Assembly: GCF_041537925.1 (NCBI RefSeq) | Contig: NZ_JBGOSH010000009.1 | Span: forward strand, 1 to 64,000 | Source: Ruegeria_C sp041537925 | Lineage (GTDB): Bacteria; Pseudomonadota; Alphaproteobacteria; Rhodobacterales; Rhodobacteraceae | Reading direction: 5' to 3' | Length of the DNA stretch: 64,000 nt | Shown: one piece after another, positions 7,214 through 15,969 of the stretch | Layout: each line of letters starts with the position of its first letter | Numbering within the stretch: position 1 is the stretch's first letter | The notes under the pieces: generated by a model | Seen by the model: the letters and a program-made list of their open reading frames with translations, nothing else | Databases searched by the model: none | What the model was told of the DNA's origin: nothing | Made by a program: the position numbers and the translations under genes

Positions 7214-8869
7214 ATGCGACGTTTGCTATTGTCGGTTAGGCTGTTTGGCGCTTTCGAAGCGAAACTTGGTAACGAAAAGTGCCTCCCGGTCAGAAACAGA
7301 AAACTTCAGGCGATGTTAGCGTTGCTAATCTGCGCTCCGGATGGGCGCCGCTCCCGCTCTTTTCTTAGATCGATGCTCTGGCCGCAAGCGTATGACGAAC
7401 AGCGGGCGAGTAATTCTCTCAGACAATGCATTTCGAGTCTGCGGCGATTATTGGGCGAAGCAAGTTCAAGCATTCTTGACGACAGCGATCGCGGGTGCGT
7501 GAAACTAAATATGGAGCACGTTGAGATAGTTGGGACGCTGCAGGATGGTCAGTTTCTAGAGGGAATTGATTTGGCGAACCTGTCCGAATTCGAAGAATGG
7601 CTTCGCGAGCAGCGCGCGGTAATTCGAACGAGTTCCCGGAAACTTTCGCATTCTTCACGCGAGCCTGACAGTTTGCTTCCCGCAATTGCTGTTTTGCCTT
7701 TCCTGTCCTCGCAAAATGACAGCGAAGATATCCCACTTGGTGATATGCTGGCCGAAGAAGTGTCCCGCTCTTTGTCCAAATCGCATTTTGCGCGCATAAA
7801 GTCGCATTTCTCTTGCCGCAGTATTGATGCGCGGCGTGTGGTGCTCAACGAGTTGACGGATTTGCTGGGCACAGACTATGTCGTTTCTGGTCTCCTGTAT
7901 TGCCGCGCTGAAAGATTTTTTCTGAAGGTTGATCTTGTCGACGTCGCGTCTGGAGAATTCATCTGGTCCACCGAATTTTCAGGTTGCGTAAACGAATTCT
8001 TCGCAGGTCAATCTACTGTCGCGGCTGATATTGCTCTGGCCGTTTCGAAAACGCTGCTGCGGCGTTCGTTCGAAATCGTAAGTGCGGAGCCCCTGCCGGA
8101 CACAAAGTCACATTGCCTATTCATGTCCTCGATCGCGTTATTGCACAAACAGGATATTGCCAGCAGCGCAAGATCACGAGCCTATTTCGAAGAATTGGCA
8201 CGCCGTGCGCCCAATAGCTCCCTGGTACATAGTTGGTTGGGGTTGTGGTATGTGCTTTGCCTGTCTCAGGGTTGGCATGACAACACGGCACTTGATGCGA
8301 GTAGGGCAAAGGACTGTACGGCCAAAGCTCTCGATCTGAATCCGACTTGCTCGTTCTCTCTCGCGGTCGATGCGGTAATTGAAAACAATGTCTTGAAGAA
8401 TTACGATGAAGCGCTCAATCGTTTTGACTTTGCGTTGGATCTTGATCCAAACAATGCCTATGGACGATTGTTCTCTGGGGTTGCGCGGGCATTCCAAGGA
8501 GACCACGAGAGAGCGGTTGAAGATACGCAGAAATCGCGTTTCTTGTCGCCTCTAGATCCTGGCGCCTACCTCTTTGACACGTTGTCGGCAACTGCTGAGT
8601 TGTCGGCGATGAACTTTGAAAATGCGTTGAGGCTGGCAGAGCGCTCCTACCAGCGCAATCCGATGCATAATTCAACCCTGCGTGTACGCACGATCGCTCT
8701 GCACGGCCTCGGTCGTTTAGAGGAGGCGCGGCAATCTGCCGAGGAACTCGCCACGCGCGAGCCAAACCTAACCATTGAAGGATATCGGCGCTCTCATCCT
8801 GCAGCAGCCTTCGAAACCGGTAGGCGATGGGCCGAAGCATTGGAAGAGTCAGGAATTAGAAAGTCTTAG
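7214..8869 (+). CDS. Winged-helix (SARP-like) regulator with TolB/FlgO-like and TPR regions
   Basis: The 551-residue protein opens with a winged-helix domain of the type in SARP/AfsR and some adenylate-cyclase-like regulators (RLFGAFEAKLGNEKCLPVR, then NSLRQCISSLRRLLGE, residues 1-75). A central segment from about residue 155 starts IAVLPFLSSQNDSEDIPLG, the TolB-N/FlgO-like fold that often follows such DNA-binding domains. The last 250 residues are TPR-like helical pairs (e.g. ALDLDPNNAYGRLFSGVARA). There is no cyclase or kinase domain. ATG 7214 is chosen over TTG 7196 because of AGGGG just before it. It heads the module 7214-15931 and likely controls it. A ligand or partner would be sensed by the TPR part; which one is unknown. 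Confidence 0.75.
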   Translation: MRRLLLSVRLFGAFEAKLGNEKCLPVRNRKLQAMLALLICAPDGRRSRSFLRSMLWPQAYDEQRASNSLRQCISSLRRLLGEASSSILDDSDRGCVKLNMEHVEIVGTLQDGQFLEGIDLANLSEFEEWLREQRAVIRTSSRKLSHSSREPDSLLPAIAVLPFLSSQNDSEDIPLGDMLAEEVSRSLSKSHFARIKSHFSCRSIDARRVVLNELTDLLGTDYVVSGLLYCRAERFFLKVDLVDVASGEFIWSTEFSGCVNEFFAGQSTVAADIALAVSKTLLRRSFEIVSAEPLPDTKSHCLFMSSIALLHKQDIASSARSRAYFEELARRAPNSSLVHSWLGLWYVLCLSQGWHDNTALDASRAKDCTAKALDLNPTCSFSLAVDAVIENNVLKNYDEALNRFDFALDLDPNNAYGRLFSGVARAFQGDHERAVEDTQKSRFLSPLDPGAYLFDTLSATAELSAMNFENALRLAERSYQRNPMHNSTLRVRTIALHGLGRLEEARQSAEELATREPNLTIEGYRRSHPAAAFETGRRWAEALEESGIRKS

Positions 8870-8895
8870 CAGCCAAATTGGAAAGGGGGGACGCT

Positions 8896-10128
8896 ATGCC
8901 ATTTTCGACGGGAGCCACTGGTGCAACAGGTGCGACGGGAGCCACTGGTGCAACAGGTGCGACGGGAGCTACTGGTGCGACGGGAGCGGCTGGACCGGGG
9001 GGGGGGGCGTTCTCACCGGGTCTGTCCTTCGGGATAACGACCGCCCGCGATGGCATCATAGGCGCTTGGCAGGGGCCTAACCGGAATCTGCATGACAATT
9101 CAGCAGGTGACCCGAACAACATGGCGCAGTGGCCCGGTTGGGCGCGCAGCTATGTCGTTCAAACTGACCTGCTGGCTACTCTAATTTTCGAGGAGGTTCC
9201 TGACGAAAACGCCGATTTCCGGATCCGCCATCTTGAGCCGCGCAATCAGATCAGTGGTTCGGTGACATTTGACTCGTCAGAGCTGTTCAGCTTCAAACGG
9301 CCAAGCCTGACCGAATTCAGGCGCCAGTTGGATTATGTGAACACTTATTCGGAATTACGGTTGGATCGCTCAGCCGAAATCCTGAGCCAAACCGGGTACC
9401 CTGAGCACTTTCATGGCGTAATTCTTGGACTGCATCCTGATAGGACGCGGTACACGTTGGAATTGATGGCCATGGCGCAGCTTTTTGCGACAGGAGTCGC
9501 TCAGAGGGTCAAACATGCCCTTGCTTGCAAGCGGCCGGATATGTTCTCAAGCCAGATTCAGCCCATGATCCCCATGCCCGGTCATGGAACGCTCCCGAGC
9601 GGTCACGCCACCGAAGCATTTACCGTGGCCCGCGTAATGTCCCTCTTGGTTGATGATCGCGCGGATACGGATGTTGGTAACGGTGTCCAGGACCAATTGA
9701 TGCACCAAGCAGAGCGCATTGCGATTAACAGAACCATAGCGGGTGTTCACTTCCCCGCGGATTCGATCGCCGGAGCAATGCTCGGCCTGGGCCTGGGCGA
9801 GTACTTTGTGGCGCGCGCGAACGGGCTTGGCGTCGGCGCATCTAGGGGCAAGAACCGTAATGCCGGGCAGGCTTATACAAAAACCATTCGAAACCGGGTT
9901 AAGCCCGCTCGTTTCGATGGCACGAATATCAGCAGCCTTGATTTTCGTATGCGTGACCTTTTCAGGTCGGGTGAGCGCCAAAGCTTGGACAACGAAAGCA
10001 GCGTTCCTGTTGTCGAACTTTTAGAAGCGGTCGAAGTCTCCGAACGTTCAATGTCACGGCCCCTGAGATGGCTCTGGGAGCGTGCCAAGGAAGAATGGCC
10101 CGCGCGAACAGCATCAGACATGTGGTGA
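8896..10128 (+). CDS. PAP2/vanadium-haloperoxidase-like enzyme with collagen-like leader
   Basis: All three signatures of the PAP2/vanadium haloperoxidase superfamily are present in order: K206-x6-R213-P214, P-S-G-H237, and R279-x5-H285-x3-D289. Such enzymes use vanadate to oxidise halides or act as acid phosphatases with the same His/Arg/Lys pocket. The N-terminus (MPFST) is followed by eight Gly-Ala-Thr triplets, then GAAGPGGG, a collagen-like segment encoded by a repeat and an 11-G tract. No signal peptide is seen. Start ATG 8896 has AAGGGGGG before it; an in-frame TTG at 8878 is less likely. It lies 26 bp after the regulator and 6 bp before the subtilase. Haloperoxidase and phosphatase cannot be told apart by sequence reading alone. 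Confidence 0.8.
   Translation: MPFSTGATGATGATGATGATGATGATGATGAAGPGGGAFSPGLSFGITTARDGIIGAWQGPNRNLHDNSAGDPNNMAQWPGWARSYVVQTDLLATLIFEEVPDENADFRIRHLEPRNQISGSVTFDSSELFSFKRPSLTEFRRQLDYVNTYSELRLDRSAEILSQTGYPEHFHGVILGLHPDRTRYTLELMAMAQLFATGVAQRVKHALACKRPDMFSSQIQPMIPMPGHGTLPSGHATEAFTVARVMSLLVDDRADTDVGNGVQDQLMHQAERIAINRTIAGVHFPADSIAGAMLGLGLGEYFVARANGLGVGASRGKNRNAGQAYTKTIRNRVKPARFDGTNISSLDFRMRDLFRSGERQSLDNESSVPVVELLEAVEVSERSMSRPLRWLWERAKEEWPARTASDMW
8907..9007 (+). repeat. 27-bp tandem repeats plus 11-G tract inside the PAP2-like gene
   Basis: Two perfect copies of a 27-bp unit (8907-8933 and 8934-8960) are followed by partial copies to about 8993, coding for Gly-Ala-Thr triplets. An uninterrupted run of eleven G follows at 8997-9007. 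Both kinds of tract are prone to slipped-strand mispairing. A gain or loss of one G would shift the frame within the first 40 codons and turn the enzyme off. Confidence 0.85.
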
Positions 10129-10134
10129 ACATCC

Positions 10135-12210
10135 ATGACAAAATACCGTTGGGAACACTTCCCGGAAATTCAGCTGGGAGCATACACAAACCCGTACACC
10201 GTTTGGTTTGAGGTTGTCGGTCGCCGCTACAAGAATAGTCAGCCCGGAGATCGCAAATGCCTGCCGGATTTGTGGATCGTGGACTACGCACCGAAACTTG
10301 AAACCAATAGATCATGGCGTTCGCTTGATGCGTGCGACCAGTTGGGCGCGCTTCGGATCGAATCCGAATGTCCGATAGATACCGACATCGATACACTGAA
10401 AACCACAGCGACAAGCGGGAAACCCGTCGATACACATACTTGGCACCGTGCGCCATTGCGGGCGGAAAGTGTTCCTGGAGCGTATAAGTCCTTGGCGCCT
10501 TGCCCAAAACCGGGAGCACCATGCGACAGGAACTGCAAGGTCAAAACTATTGTCGCAATTATTGATGATGCGACAAACTTTGCGCACCACAGATTCAGGT
10601 CGGGGGACGGGGGGTCACGCGTCGACTATGCCTGGGTTATGGATGGCACAGCGCCGCGTGACCGAAACTCGGCAACCGTCCCCTTCGGGCGTGAATGGTC
10701 GAATAAGGAGATTGCAGACATACTAGATGACGCGTCGAATGAGAGTGATGTTTTGCGTCAGCTAGAGTTAGAAGACTTTGCGCAGAATGAAACCATCGCA
10801 TTGTCAAAACGGATCAGCCACGGCACACACATAATGGATCTTGCGGCTGGTTTCGAGCCTGGCGAAGACATAGGCGACAGCCACCGTATCATCTCGGTGC
10901 AGTTACCGCGCCGGGTCATTCTGGAGGCATCAGGGGCAGTTTTGCACCTGTTTTTGAAAGCTGCGACACGGTATGTTGAAGCGCGCTCCAGAGAGATAGC
11001 GAAACAAGCAGATACCAAGAGCCTACCTCTGATCATCAACTTCAGCTATGGGCTTGGGGCGGGCAGCCATCGCGGTTCACATCCGATAGAGAAATGTCTC
11101 AGCGAAATGACCGCGAACAGGGACACAGCTGACCCAATCAATCCGGTGCAAGTGGTGCTCCCCGCTGGAAACCGGTTTCGTGCGGACGGGCATGCGCGGC
11201 GGGTGGCCGACAGCCCGGGAGCGGAGGCGCTTGATCTTGACTGGATGATCCCAGCTGATGATATCTCACCCAACTTTCTTGAAATTTGGCTGCCTGCCGA
11301 TGCGGGAGAGCCTTGCGTCGAGATTGTTTCACCTGGCCAACCATTTGGGGGAGCCGCACGAATTGACCTTGATGGAGGGGCCCTGGCGCTTGCGAGTGGC
11401 GATACCGAAGCCCCCGACTTCGTCGCATGGGCGGGGGCTGATACTGAAACCGATGTCATGGGCAATGGAATTGGTCGGATCAGAGTGTTGGTGGCCGTTG
11501 CACCGACCAGGGTTAGCCGATCAGATGCACCTCCGGCCCCCCCAGGTATCTGGCAAGTCAAGGTATCAGCCACGCTCGCAAGCAAGCAAGACATAAGTGC
11601 GTGGATTCAAAGAGATGACAGGCTTTTTGGGTATCGCCGCTTGGGGCGGCAGTCGTATTTCGTTGACAAGAAGATTGTTCCAGAACAGCTGTTGATTCAG
11701 GAGCTCGAAGAGTTTTCAAATGTTCATGTCACAAATGGAAAAATTTGTGGATACGGATCACTTAACGGTATCGGAACCAACGGCAACGCATTCATCGTTG
11801 CTGGCTATCGTTGGAGGGATCAAGCGTCATCCCATTATTCATCAGCTGGCTCTGGAACGGTCAGATCGCCAAGTTTGTCAGCGGTAAGTGATCGTTCTCG
11901 GGTTTTGGCCGGTGTCCTAGCGGCGGGCAGTCGATCAGGAACCAACGCGGTGCTGAATGGGACTAGCGTTGCAGCGCCTCAGGTCGCCCGGGCTCTGGCG
12001 CTGAGATTTGTAGATGACCAACCAAGCCAGGCCAAAGAATTGACATCCGTCAATCTCGACACCGAACAAACCAGTGCTCCGACACCCGTCGAGCGCAAGG
12101 CAAATGAGCTTCGTGGCCGCAGAGAATTGCTCACTCCACAAGACAGAGTCAAAAGCCAGATGGCTCATTCGTTCGCCGAGGATCGCCTTGTAAGAGATCG
12201 AATTGGGTGA
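10135..12210 (+). CDS. Subtilisin-like (S8) serine protease
   Basis: The 691-residue protein has the full S8 triad: Asp144 in VAIIDD, His229 in SHGTH, and Ser611 in LNGTSVAAPQ, with oxyanion Asn346 in LPAGN. The spacing between His and Ser is larger than in simple subtilisins, with an inserted region of about 200 residues (beta-rich, IWLPADAGEPCVEIVSPGQ...) between Asn and Ser. There is no signal peptide or clear pro-domain. A Cys-rich CPKPGAPCDRNC precedes the Asp. The absence of an export signal suggests a cytoplasmic processing or conflict-type protease, or a substrate of another export route. It follows the PAP2-like gene by 6 bp; its target is unknown. Confidence 0.85.
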   Translation: MTKYRWEHFPEIQLGAYTNPYTVWFEVVGRRYKNSQPGDRKCLPDLWIVDYAPKLETNRSWRSLDACDQLGALRIESECPIDTDIDTLKTTATSGKPVDTHTWHRAPLRAESVPGAYKSLAPCPKPGAPCDRNCKVKTIVAIIDDATNFAHHRFRSGDGGSRVDYAWVMDGTAPRDRNSATVPFGREWSNKEIADILDDASNESDVLRQLELEDFAQNETIALSKRISHGTHIMDLAAGFEPGEDIGDSHRIISVQLPRRVILEASGAVLHLFLKAATRYVEARSREIAKQADTKSLPLIINFSYGLGAGSHRGSHPIEKCLSEMTANRDTADPINPVQVVLPAGNRFRADGHARRVADSPGAEALDLDWMIPADDISPNFLEIWLPADAGEPCVEIVSPGQPFGGAARIDLDGGALALASGDTEAPDFVAWAGADTETDVMGNGIGRIRVLVAVAPTRVSRSDAPPAPPGIWQVKVSATLASKQDISAWIQRDDRLFGYRRLGRQSYFVDKKIVPEQLLIQELEEFSNVHVTNGKICGYGSLNGIGTNGNAFIVAGYRWRDQASSHYSSAGSGTVRSPSLSAVSDRSRVLAGVLAAGSRSGTNAVLNGTSVAAPQVARALALRFVDDQPSQAKELTSVNLDTEQTSAPTPVERKANELRGRRELLTPQDRVKSQMAHSFAEDRLVRDRIG

Positions 12211-12253
12211 AAACAAAGTAGCGCTATTGGAAGCGCACGGCTAATCATTATCA

Positions 12254-12300
12254 GTCCCGTAGCTCCAGACGGGTAGCGCGCCAGAGGCCTGGCACGGGAC
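12254..12300 (+). ncRNA. Candidate structured RNA between module genes
   Basis: GTCCCGT (12254-12260) pairs perfectly with ACGGGAC (12294-12300). Inside, GCCAG (12280-12284) pairs with CTGGC (12289-12293) around an AGGC loop. A Rho-independent terminator follows 60 bp later. This could be a small RNA or a 5'/3' regulatory element. It does not fit a tRNA. No promoter was placed, so the call is tentative. Confidence 0.25.
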
Positions 12301-12359
12301 CGCATTTGATCACGTCGCCGATAGGTGGCAGAACTCTTGTGTTAGCGGCGGGGCCAAGC

Positions 12360-12386
12360 AAATCGCTTGGCAAGCAAGCGATTTTT
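12360..12386 (+). terminator. Rho-independent terminator after the subtilase gene
   Basis: AAATCGCTTG and CAAGCGATTT form a perfect 10-bp stem with a 5-base loop, and the T-run reaches five T at 12382-12386. It lies 150 bp after the subtilase stop, so regulator-PAP2-subtilase are probably one transcript and the membrane-protein genes another. Confidence 0.8.
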
Positions 12387-12503
12387 CACGCTGGGTTATC
12401 ATCTGAATCACGCTGATTTCACAGCTAGAATGCAAATATTTACAAGGTTTTTCTAACGACCTTATTGCATGCGGCACGAACGTTATTGGAAGGAGAGGTG
12501 ATC

Positions 12504-14705
12504 ATGGCCTCGAATAATGAGAATATGGAGCAAAAGAAAGCCACTTGTATTGCGATGCGTGGAAACAAGAGATGTGCCCGAACGACGGCAGAGGATGGTG
12601 CGGGCATCCTGTGCGACCAGCATCTGTTATTGTACTGCAGAGGAGCTGATCTTAGGTACACCACGGAGCGCGGTGCCGCCGAAAACGCTGCGCTGCGATT
12701 GCTTAGACGGCAGATTAATGAAACACCTTTCTTTTTGAAGTTTTCGACAGTTTTGGCCGTGGTTTTTGCCGTTTCTCTTTTTGTTATCGAGCATATCCAG
12801 ATCGCGATATCAAAGGTACCCACCACATTGACCATTGGCGGCTTTGATGTGACCGCTGCTGCAATTCACAATGCAGGGCTGGGTGTCTTGGTTTTTCTTT
12901 TTGCACTGCTTGCGCTTGGACTAATCATCTCGTGCATTTTTTTAACGTATTTCCTGGGCCTTTTCATCCGCTTCTGGGGTCCGGCCATTGCGATGCTGTC
13001 CTATGGACAGTTAGCAAGATTTCTCGGCTACCTGATCCAACCGTGGAAGGCAAACGCCGCACTTACTGCCCGGAACCGACAGCCAGCAAATGATGTTGGT
13101 TGGTTTAGGCGTGCTCTGAATCGAATTCGACCGGGGTTGCAGGCTGAGCGCGATGACGCCCTTGAGGAATATGTAAAGTATCGCGGCGATGCTCAACGAA
13201 AACTCAAGGAGGCAAAAAAAGACTCCCAGAACTTACTTCGTTGGCTCCTGAATTGCGTCGTCCTCGGCCAAAAGAGCCATGGGCAGGTGATTTTTGGAAG
13301 GTTTATTTCGATTGCACTGATTTTCACGATCGCGCTCATCTTCGCTACGGAAATCGCGTATTATAAAGAAGGACAAATTAGCAAGCTGGCAGTGGAGGAA
13401 CGAGACGGACCCGCTGAAAGTCTGAGAGTTGTCGAGCTCAATCCGATTTCGGGGAAAATAGTTAGCAAATTACTTTCGATCGGTTTTCTGGGGCAATTGA
13501 CAGCGCCGCTGCCTGAGATAGGTAGCATGACGTTCGCCCGTCAATCAACGCCCAGATCGACCCACATGGGTGTCGAGCCCTCTACTACCGGGCACGGCGG
13601 ATTCCGCACTCTAAGACTGATTCACATCAGAAATTTCGGGGATTGGGCCTGGGTGGCCCGGGTGGAGAAACCCGATGAGCGCGTTCTGGTTCGACGGAGC
13701 ACCATCCTCGAATTTTCGGTGGATCCTGTTCCAGAGTCCAACACTCCTAAATCTCCTGCCGCAACTGGTAACACTCTGTCGCTGCTAAACGGAAATCGGT
13801 TGAATTTGGACTTCACCTTTCCCGTTGTCGCTCGGCAAGAGCCAACCGACAAGGCAACAATAGAGGATCTCAGGCGTAGGATTGACCGTTTGTCGTCACG
13901 CATCGATCGTGCAAATGCAATGGTGAACACACTGTCGCTTGTATCTTCGCTGGACCGACGTTCTCAGCCAGAGCTTGTAACCGTCATAAGCCGAATGGCA
14001 GAGTTGCAGAAGCTTCTGGTTCAGGACATCCGGAAGATACGCACAAATCAGAACTGGCTTGCCGCAACGGCGCTTGGTATCTCGGCAAGGCTGGCCGCCG
14101 TTCGCTATGGGATTTCAGAATTCTTTCCGCAAGCCAAACCTCCTAAAGGCCAGAGCGCGGGAACCCCAGGGGGCCAATATGATAGTGTCATCCAGGAAGG
14201 CATGTCGGTCAGAGTGTCCGGCATTGTCAATGATCTATTGCGCCGGAACGGGGAAAGCTATTTGCCTGGATGTGCGAGGGGCGAGGTTGAAACGATTGGG
14301 TATGTCGATTTTGACGAAAATCACGTGCGCATTTCAACCGAACCGGCCGATATTTTGGGCGCTATTAACAAACTGGACCGCATCGCAAAAGACGACACTC
14401 AAATTCAGATAATCTTTCTGCGTGGTGGCGCCAGCTATACGGGATCTCCCGAGGCAAATATGCGAATCTCGGAAGCGCGCGCGGAATGGGTTAAGCACCA
14501 ATTGCTAAAAGGGCTGGTTGGAAGTACGCACGGGGATCCAACCGGCTTGGAGCATATTGTGCGGAATGAGCGCGGATTGACTCTGATTGCGTTCGGTGTG
14601 GGCGAGCGTTTGCACCATCCGAACTACAGTTCGCGGGCGGTGGAAATTATTCGCTGCTCCTCCGAAGCGCCCGATAGAATGGCCTTGCAGGCCAATCTCG
14701 AATGA
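12504..14705 (+). CDS. Membrane protein with N-terminal zinc-finger-like motif and OmpA-like C-terminus
   Basis: The 733-residue protein starts at ATG 12504, behind AAGGAGAGG. Residues 12-50 have a Cys/His set (TCIAMRGNKRC... ILCDQH) like short zinc knuckles. Transmembrane stretches follow near residues 68-88, 100-140 and 255-280. A long soluble part includes a coiled coil (DLRRRIDRLSSRIDRANAM). The C-terminal 120 residues resemble an OmpA/MotB peptidoglycan-binding fold (GYVDFDENHVRIS..., ANMRISEARAEWVKHQL), although the family's usual Asp/Arg pair is not clear. It could anchor a complex in the inner membrane and touch the cell wall. No named family is claimed for the whole protein. Confidence 0.65.
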   Translation: MASNNENMEQKKATCIAMRGNKRCARTTAEDGAGILCDQHLLLYCRGADLRYTTERGAAENAALRLLRRQINETPFFLKFSTVLAVVFAVSLFVIEHIQIAISKVPTTLTIGGFDVTAAAIHNAGLGVLVFLFALLALGLIISCIFLTYFLGLFIRFWGPAIAMLSYGQLARFLGYLIQPWKANAALTARNRQPANDVGWFRRALNRIRPGLQAERDDALEEYVKYRGDAQRKLKEAKKDSQNLLRWLLNCVVLGQKSHGQVIFGRFISIALIFTIALIFATEIAYYKEGQISKLAVEERDGPAESLRVVELNPISGKIVSKLLSIGFLGQLTAPLPEIGSMTFARQSTPRSTHMGVEPSTTGHGGFRTLRLIHIRNFGDWAWVARVEKPDERVLVRRSTILEFSVDPVPESNTPKSPAATGNTLSLLNGNRLNLDFTFPVVARQEPTDKATIEDLRRRIDRLSSRIDRANAMVNTLSLVSSLDRRSQPELVTVISRMAELQKLLVQDIRKIRTNQNWLAATALGISARLAAVRYGISEFFPQAKPPKGQSAGTPGGQYDSVIQEGMSVRVSGIVNDLLRRNGESYLPGCARGEVETIGYVDFDENHVRISTEPADILGAINKLDRIAKDDTQIQIIFLRGGASYTGSPEANMRISEARAEWVKHQLLKGLVGSTHGDPTGLEHIVRNERGLTLIAFGVGERLHHPNYSSRAVEIIRCSSEAPDRMALQANLE

Positions 14706-14836
14706 CTAAGGAATGTCTGCTGCGGTTCCGCGATTATCGGCGTGGGAGTTCCTTTATTTGATCGCATCTTGGGGCTCTCATTGCGCGGCACTGAAGAAAG
14801 TGAAGAACGCCAAAACATAAATTGAAGGTTGAGAAG

Positions 14837-15931
14837 ATGTCTAACACCGGTAATGATGAATCCAATAATTCAGAAAAACGGTCTCTGCAATTGTGGGTAT
14901 CGCATTTCATATTTGCGCTGAGCCTACTATTTGTCGCTGCCCTAATATGGAACAATCCAGATGTCCTGAGTGATCATCGATTTGTTCTGCCGATATTGAT
15001 CGGGATGATCGCGTTCCCGTCTCTCATATTCACAATCGTATACTGCTTTAAGGCCCTGTCGGCCTCTGGCATGGTAAGCAAATATCACGCATTCGGGCTG
15101 CCGCCAGGGTCCATACGTGCAATCCTCGCCATGGGATTTATTGTTTTAGTGCTTGTGTTTGGCATCTATCTGATCACCGAGGTCAGCTCTCCCCAGCGCC
15201 GCGTACTCGTCGATACCGAAGTTGTCAAAGCCGGTGACTTTCGCCCGAAGGGACAGTCGGCTGACGATAAGAATGAGACCGACGCGGCATACAAAGAACG
15301 GATATCGAATGCCGAGCAGGCCGTTTCAAAGGGACAAGAGTCGCTCAGGGAAGCCTATGGTCAGGGTTTTGTGGTCAAGTCCAACATCGAAGATGGATTC
15401 ACCGAACTCAATGTCTACAGGCTCGACAATGGTGAACGTGTAGCCACGCTTGCACAACAGATCCTGACCATGCTCGCGACCGCGCTAACAGCTATTGTAG
15501 GTTTCTATTTCGGAAGCCGCACAGCGAATGAACCCGAGCAAAGCAACTCCATCAATTCCAAGGAACATGAAGAACTAAGACAGGCGAAAGAGAAGCTCGC
15601 GTCTCTGATCACCATCGCACGACAGAGCATTGTCAACATCCAGCCTTCGTTCCAATCCTTCAAGGACTCCGCAGAAGGAGGAGACGTCAAGCCCGAGCTC
15701 ATCAAGCGGATAGATCAGCGTATAGCCCGCGATAGTGCGGAATTGGACAATATGGAATATCTTGCCAGCGGATGGGGTGTGGGGTCTGCTGAACTCAGAG
15801 AAGCGCTCGGCAGATGTGATTCTATTTCGAAGAGGTTTACCGAGCTCAAGGAGTTACTTCTGCGCGCTAGGGAGAGTGACTCGGATGCGCTTAAGGACGA
15901 AATTGAGGGATTTCTAGACAAAGCCAATTAG
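14837..15931 (+). CDS. Integral membrane protein with coiled-coil C-terminus
   Basis: The 364-residue protein has transmembrane segments at about 21-40, 53-75, 96-118 and 215-235. The HAFGLPPGSIRAILAMGF and TALTAIVGFYFGSRT blocks recur in bacterial membrane proteins of unknown role. Between the third and fourth segments is a charged periplasmic or cytoplasmic domain. The last 120 residues are coiled-coil (REEL-, KEKL-, ELKELL-type heptads). ATG 14837 has GAAGG before it; an in-frame TTG lies 15 bases upstream. It is 131 bp after the OmpA-like gene and probably acts with it. Confidence 0.65.
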   Translation: MSNTGNDESNNSEKRSLQLWVSHFIFALSLLFVAALIWNNPDVLSDHRFVLPILIGMIAFPSLIFTIVYCFKALSASGMVSKYHAFGLPPGSIRAILAMGFIVLVLVFGIYLITEVSSPQRRVLVDTEVVKAGDFRPKGQSADDKNETDAAYKERISNAEQAVSKGQESLREAYGQGFVVKSNIEDGFTELNVYRLDNGERVATLAQQILTMLATALTAIVGFYFGSRTANEPEQSNSINSKEHEELRQAKEKLASLITIARQSIVNIQPSFQSFKDSAEGGDVKPELIKRIDQRIARDSAELDNMEYLASGWGVGSAELREALGRCDSISKRFTELKELLLRARESDSDALKDEIEGFLDKAN

Positions 15932-15941
15932 GTAGGAGGGA

Positions 15942-15969
15942 ACTGTGTTGCACGGATCGTTCGCTCAAC
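15942..15969 (+). repeat. Orphan IS5-family terminal repeat
   Basis: ACTGTGTTGCACGGATCGTT and the next eight bases match the reverse complement of the far end of the adjacent element (17020-17047) at all but two or three positions. It is therefore the left terminal repeat of another copy of the same IS, cut after 28 bp by the copy that starts at 15970. Confidence 0.6.

Noticed and set aside
12254..12300. tRNA or tRNA-like gene
   Set aside because: The closing stem is 7 bp but the total length is only 47 bases and no anticodon or T-arm is present.
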